Below are positions 12,825 to 18,962 of a stretch of DNA of 32,685 nucleotides, piece after piece. The stretch lies in IMG/VR virus record IMGVR_UViG_3300033156_000450, positions 1 to 32,685 of that record; one strand, 5' to 3'. A program made the position numbers and the translations under genes. The notes beneath the pieces were generated by a model. That model was not told the origin of the DNA. It did not search any database and worked only from the letters and a program-made list of their open reading frames with translations. Source of the DNA: a virus. Each line of letters opens with the position of its first letter. The first letter of the stretch is position 1.

Positions 12825-13135
12825 GATGTTCCCTCCCGACATACAGGGGCGACGGCCCATGACAGGCCCCATTTACTCCAGCCGCCCACCTCGTACCAGG
12901 GTCGCCCCGGGGCGTCGGCAGCCAGGCGGACGGGATCCGCCGCCAACCTTTGCTTTTCTCCTGCGGTCACTAGTTCTGGGTTATTGGCAGCGCACTCCCG
13001 TGCCTGCCGGTGGGCATACGCAACTGCGTCCTCTCGCCGTTCGAACGGCGAGGATACATACGTCTGCCCTCCTTCATTGTGTTGTTCTATAACTACCCAG
13101 TTTTTTACGCCGCTCCAGTCGGTTACGGATGTCAC
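12821..13135 (-). CDS. hypothetical protein, 104 aa
   Basis: GTG 13135 with GAGGAGGGGG just upstream opens 104 residues. The N-terminal half reads like a small alpha/beta domain: a strand NWVVIEQHNEG, then FERREDAVAYAHRQARECA, a helix rich in R and A. This strand-loop-helix layout occurs in short phage proteins that modify host factors, but nothing specific is recognised. A leader hairpin precedes the ribosome-binding site, and the stop overlaps the next start (ATGA). Confidence 0.6.
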   Translation of the reverse strand: MTSVTDWSGVKNWVVIEQHNEGGQTYVSSPFERREDAVAYAHRQARECAANNPELVTAGEKQRLAADPVRLAADAPGRPWYEVGGWSKWGLSWAVAPVCREGTS

Positions 13136-13150
13136 GGTATCCCCCTCCTC

Positions 13151-13169
13151 GCCCGGCTCAGGGCCGGGC
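13151..13169 (-). promoter_or_regulatory. leader hairpin next to the Shine-Dalgarno, copy 2
   Basis: On the minus strand GCCCGGC-CCTGA-GCCGGGC is followed directly by GAGGAGGGGG. It matches the hairpin at 12358-12375 in stem, loop (both hold CTGA) and position relative to the ribosome-binding site, although the genes behind are unrelated. Confidence 0.6.
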
Positions 13170-13185
13170 TATGTATTTTCCGACC

Positions 13186-13674
13186 CTACCCAATCTCCAG
13201 CAGCCGCCGTATCTCCTCCAACCCAACCATCTGCCCCGCAGGGAGCTGGACCTGGGTGTCGGGTCCCTCCTCCTCCAGCCGCCGCCGCGCTTGGCGCACA
13301 TACGCCAGGGAGGTGGTCCGCTGGCTGGGGGTAAGCTCCTGGCCCTCAATGGCCGCCGTCCACGCCGCCAGGGCCTCATCCCAGGCGGCGACCTTCTCGG
13401 CCCGCTCCTGCTGCGCCGAGGAATCCTCGTTCAGCCCCAGGGCCTCGGCCAGATCCTCGATGCCGCCGAGGGTCCGCAGGGCGTGGCACCATTGGTCGGC
13501 GGTGCCCTTCGTCCGCACCTCTTGCCAGGTGCCGTCCGCCTGGCGGTCCAGGTAGCCGAGACCGCGCCAGGGCTGCCGCCGCGTGCCGTGCTCGATCTCG
13601 ATGTAAATCCGGCACTTGCCGTGTTTCTGCCAGGCGTTGGCCCGGTAGCCATTCCTCATTATCGTCTGAGCCAT
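13186..13674 (-). CDS. hypothetical protein, first gene of accessory operon, 162 aa
   Basis: ATG 13674 is six bases from GGGGAGGGG; the ATG at 13680 overlaps too closely. The product (162 aa) starts with a small beta-rich domain (about 8-60: RANAWQKHGKCRIYIEIEHG, then RGLGYLDRQADGTW) and ends in a long charged helical region (about 90-150) with EERAEKV-type heptads and SLAYVRQARRRLEEEG. The first part may bind nucleic acid, as KHGK-x-R-I-Y-I-E strands suggest. Not recognised. A strong promoter stands 22 bases upstream of the start. Confidence 0.6.
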   Translation of the reverse strand: MAQTIMRNGYRANAWQKHGKCRIYIEIEHGTRRQPWRGLGYLDRQADGTWQEVRTKGTADQWCHALRTLGGIEDLAEALGLNEDSSAQQERAEKVAAWDEALAAWTAAIEGQELTPSQRTTSLAYVRQARRRLEEEGPDTQVQLPAGQMVGLEEIRRLLEIG

Positions 13675-13695
13675 TCCCATCCCCTCCCCATCTAC

Positions 13696-13724
13696 ATAAT
13701 AGCATAGTGGTATACGCCTGTCAA
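13696..13724 (-). promoter_or_regulatory. strong sigma-70 promoter of the accessory operon
   Basis: On the minus strand a perfect TTGACA (13724-13719) is separated by exactly 17 bases from TATTAT (13701-13696). Start of RNA would be about 13689, right at the Shine-Dalgarno of the gene at 13674. This is the best promoter match in the window. Confidence 0.85.
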
Positions 13725-13743
13725 GGGGTTTCCGAGAAAAGAT

Positions 13744-13780
13744 GAAAAAAATTTGGCCCCACCCACAAAGGGGCGGGGCC
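13744..13780 (-). terminator. terminator of the late/lysis operon
   Basis: On the minus strand GGCCCC-G-CCC pairs with GGG-T-GGGGCC across a TTTGT loop, followed by AAATTTTTTT. It lies 22 bases after the holin-like gene stop and ends late transcription. Confidence 0.85.
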
Positions 13781-13801
13781 GGAGGGGTTGGAGCCAGCAA
13801 C

Positions 13802-14050
13802 TCAGCCGCTGAGCGTATGCTTCCCGGCGCTCCAGAATCCTGCCGCGCTCAGGCCGACGGCGAGGCCGATGATTAGTGCCCTGAACCACTCAACGTCGGA
13901 TAGGTAGGCGTGCCCCAGAGACAGTACCACGCCAAACCCGACGGCCAGCAACCCGGCGAACCGGGAGGGAAACCCGAAACCCTTGACCACCTGCACAACC
14001 GCAACGATGATGGCGACGGCACCGACTCCGCTGATGAGTTCAAAGTCCAT
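13802..14050 (-). CDS. holin-like membrane protein, 82 aa
   Basis: This 82-residue protein has three hydrophobic segments (about 7-25, 33-52 and 58-76), a short polar N terminus and no signal peptide. Size, three spans and position directly after the endolysin gene fit a phage holin, which would pierce the membrane and release the endolysin. The start, ATG 14050, has GGGAGGAG six bases upstream and lies 11 bases inside the endolysin 3' end. The sequence is not close to a holin family I can name. Confidence 0.7.
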   Translation of the reverse strand: MDFELISGVGAVAIIVAVVQVVKGFGFPSRFAGLLAVGFGVVLSLGHAYLSDVEWFRALIIGLAVGLSAAGFWSAGKHTLSG

Positions 14051-14780
14051 CAACCGCTCCTCCCTTCATACCCGACAACAGCGCTAGACAGTTGTGGGCG
14101 GACTCTTGGATATCCCTCAACTCACTCTTGACCGCTTCGATGTCCGGTCCCGGCTCCGTGCAGTCCAGCAGTCGGTATTTGCGCATGATCCCCAGGACCT
14201 TGTCTACATAAGCGATATCCGTAGCATACCCGGCGCGCCAGACCCAGTAGACGTAGGCAATGGGACAGGTGGGCCACTCGCGGGCGGCAGCGTACCTGCT
14301 TGCATCCAGAATCAGGGCGGCATAGTCACGCAGGCTGTCGACAGTGGATTCATAGGTCCTAAACTTCGCCTGGACCCGAACCTTCTTGCCGTCCCTATAC
14401 TCCCATGTTCGGCGCTCAACGCAGTCGCCTGTGCCCGTCCACTTGATGCCGAACAGGTTGTTGCCCGGTGCAGACTCGCCGAAATTACTCTCTAGACACG
14501 CCTGGGCCAGGACGGCAGCGGCAGGCAGGCCATGTGCCCGCTCGATATGCTCCACATGAGGGCGTAGAGCCGCAATGAACAAAATCCGCTTGAGCGTGCC
14601 CAATGTCTCCGGTCCGGCAATACCGTCAATCTGCAGGGCATAGTACCGCTGAAACGCCGTGACGGCCTGCGCCGTCATCTGGTCGTAGTTGCCATCGGGC
14701 GTCCCGTCCAACCAGCCCAGATATGTGAGTTCTCGTTGCAGTCGGTCGACCTCCAGGCCCGAATCACCTAGCCGCAGCAT
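14040..14780 (-). CDS. endolysin: peptidoglycan-binding plus glucosaminidase
   Basis: This 246-residue protein has an N-terminal peptidoglycan-binding domain (about 3-65; LGDSGLEVDRLQRELTYLG, with TPDG and GIAGPETL). The catalytic domain (about 75-205) is of the endo-beta-N-acetylglucosaminidase (GH73/FlgJ-like) type: AVLAQACLESNFGES with probable catalytic Glu97, then NNLFGIKW, then FRTYESTVDSLRDYA. It should cut the glycan strands of the host wall at lysis. It sits between a membrane/coiled-coil gene (17-base overlap) and the holin-like gene (11-base overlap). No signal peptide is seen, so release depends on a holin. Confidence 0.88.
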   Translation of the reverse strand: MLRLGDSGLEVDRLQRELTYLGWLDGTPDGNYDQMTAQAVTAFQRYYALQIDGIAGPETLGTLKRILFIAALRPHVEHIERAHGLPAAAVLAQACLESNFGESAPGNNLFGIKWTGTGDCVERRTWEYRDGKKVRVQAKFRTYESTVDSLRDYAALILDASRYAAAREWPTCPIAYVYWVWRAGYATDIAYVDKVLGIMRKYRLLDCTEPGPDIEAVKSELRDIQESAHNCLALLSGMKGGAVDGL

Positions 14781-15078
14781 CGCGGTAGTCTCCTCTCAGA
14801 TGCCGTGTATGTTCAAGGATTTCACGGGTCATGGCGTTCTGGTCAGACAGGGCGGCGTTCATGCTGTTCAGGGTCTCCCGGAGTTCGCGCCTATCCTCGG
14901 ATTCCTGTTGCTTGCAGGTGCGGAGATACGTAACCAACTCGGTCATCGTTTCGCCAAGCCCCTTCATCGTACTCATCACCTGCAGGGTCGAGGGCAGAAA
15001 TGCCTTGAGCACGTACACTAGTACTCCTAGAGCGGCTATGCCCAAACCTGCGTCCGCCAACTGCATGAACCAATCCAC
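14764..15078 (-). CDS. membrane-anchored coiled-coil protein of the lysis cassette, 104 aa
   Basis: The GTG at 15078 has GGGAGGTGG seven bases upstream. One transmembrane helix (about 8-29, ADAGLGIAALGVLVYVLKAF) is followed by a long polar alpha helix with heptad character (about 38-98, including EDRRELRETLNSMNAALSDQ). The layout, an N-terminal anchor and a coiled coil of about 60 residues, fits the haemolysin XhlA-type or holin-associated proteins next to endolysins. An i-spanin role is another option if the host has an outer membrane. No cleavable signal peptide or lipobox is present. Confidence 0.65.
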   Translation of the reverse strand: MDWFMQLADAGLGIAALGVLVYVLKAFLPSTLQVMSTMKGLGETMTELVTYLRTCKQQESEDRRELRETLNSMNAALSDQNAMTREILEHTRHLRGDYRDAAAR

Positions 15079-15096
15079 GTCCCGGCCACCTCCCAG

Positions 15097-15960
15097 TCAG
15101 TCAATCACAATCGCGGTGGGCACAGGGCGTTCCCGGCCGTCGCTGGGACGATTGATTACGTGCCCTTGCCAGACCAGCGTTGACGATCTACCCCCGTCGA
15201 GAGATATTGCATTGTTGCACCAGCCTGCTTGTCCGTGCAGGTCTGGTGTATTGAGCGCCATTCCCATCACGTCACGCAACTGCGTCAGAGTTAGTCCCGC
15301 ACTACCGTGCCGCCGACCGTCGGCGACGACGAACCACAGCATGGCGTCCGACCACCCGATGGCCGACCGAGGCTGACGCCTCCGCAAATTCCAGCAGGTG
15401 CGCCCGATGTCCGCTTTCCCGTCGACAATCAACCGCGTATAGCTGGCGACGCAGTTCTCCACGCCGGATTTCGCCAACAGACTGGCCCGTCCAGGGTGGC
15501 GCAGTATCCGTAGGTTGTCCACGTCGAGGATCGCCCACTCTCCGGCCCGGTTGTCTGCCAAATCATTGACGACAGTTCCTTCATATATAGTAGCGCCTAT
15601 GGGAAGGCCGGAGCGCAGGTCGAAGAACCCGCCGTTGATGGCCGCTATGTGGCCCCGTGCGTGTCTGCTGACTGGCTGAGGACGACCTAGCACCATCCGC
15701 TGAGTGTAGCGCTTGCGGTCAAATCCAAGAGCATACACAGTGTTGTTGCAGATGCGCCACTCTCTTGCTACCACGCCTGTTGCCTCATACAGAGACGCAC
15801 AGGTTTTCGGCCCCACAATCCCATCTACCGATAACCCCGCCTGCTGCTGGAACGCTACCACCGCCCGCCCCGTTTTTGGCCCATAGATGCCGTCAATCGG
15901 ACCGGGGTCGTGCCCTGCGGCCCGGAGCCACAGTTGCAGCAGCTTGTCCCCGGCGCTCAT
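15097..15960 (-). CDS. peptidoglycan-binding / phosphodiester glycosidase (NAGPA-like)
   Basis: Starting at ATG 15960 (ATGA overlap with the upstream gene) the protein is 287 residues; the longer frame to 16119 would overlap that gene entirely. Residues about 5-62 form a peptidoglycan-binding domain (DGIYGPKTGRAVVAFQQQ, then GIVGPKT). Residues about 75-287 match the phosphodiester glycosidase (NAGPA, DUF2233) family: INGGFFD, P-I-G-x-x-I-x-E-G, A-I-G-W, and SLDGGRSS near the end. This family removes sugars linked through phosphodiesters, as in exopolysaccharide or teichoic-type polymers. It may be a tail-associated or late wall/capsule-degrading enzyme. Confidence 0.78.
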   Translation of the reverse strand: MSAGDKLLQLWLRAAGHDPGPIDGIYGPKTGRAVVAFQQQAGLSVDGIVGPKTCASLYEATGVVAREWRICNNTVYALGFDRKRYTQRMVLGRPQPVSRHARGHIAAINGGFFDLRSGLPIGATIYEGTVVNDLADNRAGEWAILDVDNLRILRHPGRASLLAKSGVENCVASYTRLIVDGKADIGRTCWNLRRRQPRSAIGWSDAMLWFVVADGRRHGSAGLTLTQLRDVMGMALNTPDLHGQAGWCNNAISLDGGRSSTLVWQGHVINRPSDGRERPVPTAIVID

Positions 15961-16346
15961 GATTTTACTTGCAGGTTCGCGCTGAACGTAACCGACGGCT
16001 GATCGCCGCCTATAGTCCAGACAAGACGGACCTTCTGGCAAATCAACTCCGGCGTCACGTAAACCGTCTGGCCGATTTCGGTAATCTGCGCGATGGTGAG
16101 TCCGGGCACGGCGAACCACTTGCCCGACAGTCCGTTGTAACCCTGCAGTTCCAGGTCCATCGTCGGGGCCACGCCGGACATGTCGGTCACATCGACCACC
16201 AGCCAGCCGTGCAGATAGCCGCCGATGTCGAAGGCGGAAGTTTCTCCGTCCTGTGTGACGGCCCCTGATTCATGGAGCACGTTGTCATTCGGTGCCCTGG
16301 CGAGCAGCACCTGACAGTCACTGATGGTCTTCAAATTCGTGGTCAC
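15957..16346 (-). CDS. beta-rich late virion-region protein, paralogue of 8400-8780
   Basis: GTG 16346, eight bases after GGGAG, is preferred over the GTG at 16355, which abuts the Shine-Dalgarno. The 129-residue product is beta-rich with G-Y-L-H-G-W-L-V-V in the centre and ends R-L-V-W-T-x-G-G-D-Q-P-S. It lies between baseplate genes and the glycosidase gene and so is likely a small tail-tip or attachment protein. The clear relative in the lysogeny operon is the notable feature. Confidence 0.65.
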   Translation of the reverse strand: MTTNLKTISDCQVLLARAPNDNVLHESGAVTQDGETSAFDIGGYLHGWLVVDVTDMSGVAPTMDLELQGYNGLSGKWFAVPGLTIAQITEIGQTVYVTPELICQKVRLVWTIGGDQPSVTFSANLQVKS

Positions 16347-16359
16347 TCCAATCACTCCC

Positions 16360-16602
16360 TCACGTCGTCAGTTTGGTCGTCACAATCGCGCTGTTGAGGT
16401 CCAGCCCGCTGATGGCAACGGTGTCGCCGACGTTGAGGGTGAGGTCTACGTTGTATGGCAGCCAGCGGGTTACCGTGCTCGTCGCCGTGCGCTTGATTTT
16501 GCACTCATGGTCCGTGCTGTTCACCTGACTCACAATCCAGTAGCGGGGCAGGGGCCGGGTCCCTGCAAGGACGATGTCGTCTATTTCCCGCGCAATACTC
16601 AT
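16360..16602 (-). CDS. small tail-region protein, 80 aa
   Basis: ATG 16602 overlaps the stop of the 787-residue gene (ATGA). The 80-residue protein is beta-rich with a basic centre (DHECKIKRTATSTVTRWLP) and an OB-like pattern (VGDTVAISGLD) in the second half. Similar short proteins follow tail-hub genes and may plug or join baseplate pieces. No name can be given. Confidence 0.65.
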   Translation of the reverse strand: MSIAREIDDIVLAGTRPLPRYWIVSQVNSTDHECKIKRTATSTVTRWLPYNVDLTLNVGDTVAISGLDLNSAIVTTKLTT

Positions 16603-18962
16603 AGCTCCTGAACCTCCGCTATAACATCGTATTGGCTCGATGTTCCGTCATCAACAAGCGTGAATTTCTCAATGACATACACGGTCCCCGCCGTATCGTC
16701 CGGGTCCAGGCGCACCAGGATGCAGTCACCGGGTTCGAGGTCCGAGGCTGGCGACGGGCCGTCGGCAATATGCGTCAGTCTCGCCCGCGCCGTCTGTCGG
16801 CTGGCGCGCCGTAACTGTTCAAGGGCAAACAGGTCCAGCTTGTTCTGCGTGTTCGCCAGTGCGGCGAAGAGGATGGGACTGGCGCGTTCACCGAGGTTCA
16901 CCGTCGAGGTTTTTGACCATGCACTGTCATTCGTCTTCGTCACCTGGAGTGGATTAGTGGGACTGCCGTTGTCCGCCAGGATGATGTTGTAGATGTCTGC
17001 GTCGCTGTAAATCTGCTGTGCCTCGAACGCCGAATCGAACTCCGGCATGTCGTCCACCCACGGTTCGGTGTCAGCGAAGCGGGCGGTCAAAAACCCAAAG
17101 CGGTCGTAGAACAACTCCCAGCCGAGGTCTCTACACAACTGGTATAGACTTTCCCACTTGGTTGTGCCCCTGTTCCAGGTAACCGCAGGGACCAGTTGTA
17201 GTGTCGGTTGTATTGCCATGCGCGTTTCTCCGGCGTCGTTGGCGATTGTCTGGAGCAGGTCGAACAGACGGCCCGTTGCCGTGCCGGCGGTGGGGCGTTT
17301 AATTTCCACAAAGCGGACGGCGGGAGGGGGACCATGCCAGCCGAGGAACGTGATGCGAACATAGCGCATCGAAACATCATAGCCAATTGCGGCCAGTAGC
17401 GCTTCCAGCCGTGTGCCGCATGTAAACCGTCCGACGTGGAACCATGTGCTGTATGTCGGATGGTAATAGCTGACTTCAACCTCGTATCGCGCCAGGGGAT
17501 CGCCGTCGGCCAGACCCAGGCGACAGGAGACTTGGCTCATGTTGACCGAAGAACCGCAGTCCAGTTCCAGGTATGGAGTGAGCTCGTCGGGATCGGGCCG
17601 CCAGGGCGTTTCGTCGTCGACCAAAGCGTCACTTGCGCTGTAAGTGATGTCGGTCACAATCGCGATGCTGGCCGTTATCGGACCGCTGCTTTTGGTAATA
17701 ACGACCTTGATGTACCGGGCATTGCCCGTCGTGCCCTCTGTGTAGGTGGTGCCGTCGGTAGACAGGTAGATGGTATCCGTTCCGTTGGTGGTTACCGTCG
17801 TACTCTGTAGGTCTTCCGTCGCCTGGAGATCGATGATGGTTGTTAAGGTCAGCAGTGTCAATCCGCTGGCGGAGTAGTCCACAGAGTAGTCGCCGTCGAG
17901 GATGTCTCCCGTCTCGCTGTCGGGCTCTACCTCCGACTGAATGCCGCCGACAGTGGCCTCCAGTGTGGTCGACCCAATGCGGGCCTGTGAGGTAATGTCG
18001 TCCCCGGCGGTCATGGATGATGAACCCGTGGCCGTCGATGCCAACTGGTTGCCCTCGCTGGCCGACGTATCCTCATAGGTCGTCTCGTCCTGCCAGCGGG
18101 CCAACACCAATCCCTTGCTGCGGTCACGGCAGTAGACGATACACTCCTCCAGCCCCGGCGGGCCGGAGAGTTCAATCTCATCTATGTAGCCCTCGAATAC
18201 CTGCCCGGTTTTGGCCTCTTTGTCCAGTCGGACGTAGTCGACGTCGGCAACGCCGTCGCCGCATGCATGGTTTACCGCGACCAGGGGCCGGATGTAGTAT
18301 GTGCCGGGATAGGCAAAAGCGGGGTCATAAATATTCACATGTCGCGGTCCGGCCGGTGTACCAGTTCCGCGCAGGTATCCGGTGTAAGTCGTCCACGAAC
18401 CATCCGCGGTCTGCGTCTGCCCGGAGGCTGCGATATAGTGCTGGCTACCCAGATCTCGAAACATCCGCAGGTTAATGCCTCCGGCCGTGTAGCAATTCAC
18501 GCCGCAGTATATGCCCTTGCCGCCGCTGGCGGGGTCCGACACCTGTGCAACCCGCGTTGTGAGACGGTAAAGCGCCGTGGGGTCAAATGTGATGTCAGTC
18601 GGGTATGTAAACCATTTGTACCCGGTGAACCGCGCCTTCTTCCAGTAGCTGCAACCCGTGTCGTCGACATAGGTCACCGTCCCTGAGCCGCCAGACACCG
18701 TCCACGAATCCAGATCATCATTGTTCATCTCCGCCGCGACTACCGACTCCCATCCCTGGTATCCGTCTCCCTGCCCACTGTCGTAGATGCGCACCAGGCG
18801 ACCCAAGGTTTTGAGGTCCTGGAGATAGGTTTTGGGACACCGAAATGTGGCGGTACGCCGCACAGACCGATTCCTGTCGGCGTCAATCTCGATACGATGG
18901 CAGTCGATAGTCTTGATGAGGGTCGTACCTGCCGAGTCGTAGAGCTTACAGACCAGACTCAT
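16599..18962 (-). CDS. tail hub / tail-associated protein with discoidin-like insert, 787 aa
   Basis: The N-terminal 60 residues (beta-rich, ending TFRCPKTYLQDL) and the C-terminal 190 (DADIYNIILADNGS... to the QTARARLTHIADG and EPGDCILVRLDPDD segments) resemble phage tail-hub proteins in which a late-tail domain ends in a beta barrel. Between them lie a carbohydrate-binding-like jelly roll (about 75-250; WTVSGGSGTVTYVDDTGCSY) and a discoidin/F5-8C-like stretch (about 440-530; TPYLELDCGSSVNMSQVSCR). The inserted domains probably contact host surface sugars. ATG 18962 has GGAGGTG eight bases upstream. It follows the DNRLRE protein with a four-base overlap. Confidence 0.7.
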   Translation of the reverse strand: MSLVCKLYDSAGTTLIKTIDCHRIEIDADRNRSVRRTATFRCPKTYLQDLKTLGRLVRIYDSGQGDGYQGWESVVAAEMNNDDLDSWTVSGGSGTVTYVDDTGCSYWKKARFTGYKWFTYPTDITFDPTALYRLTTRVAQVSDPASGGKGIYCGVNCYTAGGINLRMFRDLGSQHYIAASGQTQTADGSWTTYTGYLRGTGTPAGPRHVNIYDPAFAYPGTYYIRPLVAVNHACGDGVADVDYVRLDKEAKTGQVFEGYIDEIELSGPPGLEECIVYCRDRSKGLVLARWQDETTYEDTSASEGNQLASTATGSSSMTAGDDITSQARIGSTTLEATVGGIQSEVEPDSETGDILDGDYSVDYSASGLTLLTLTTIIDLQATEDLQSTTVTTNGTDTIYLSTDGTTYTEGTTGNARYIKVVITKSSGPITASIAIVTDITYSASDALVDDETPWRPDPDELTPYLELDCGSSVNMSQVSCRLGLADGDPLARYEVEVSYYHPTYSTWFHVGRFTCGTRLEALLAAIGYDVSMRYVRITFLGWHGPPPAVRFVEIKRPTAGTATGRLFDLLQTIANDAGETRMAIQPTLQLVPAVTWNRGTTKWESLYQLCRDLGWELFYDRFGFLTARFADTEPWVDDMPEFDSAFEAQQIYSDADIYNIILADNGSPTNPLQVTKTNDSAWSKTSTVNLGERASPILFAALANTQNKLDLFALEQLRRASRQTARARLTHIADGPSPASDLEPGDCILVRLDPDDTAGTVYVIEKFTLVDDGTSSQYDVIAEVQEL

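Noticed and set aside
16353-16827. Upstream start codons extending 15957-16346
   Set aside because: The GTG at 16355 lies with no gap after the Shine-Dalgarno, while GTG 16346 has normal spacing.
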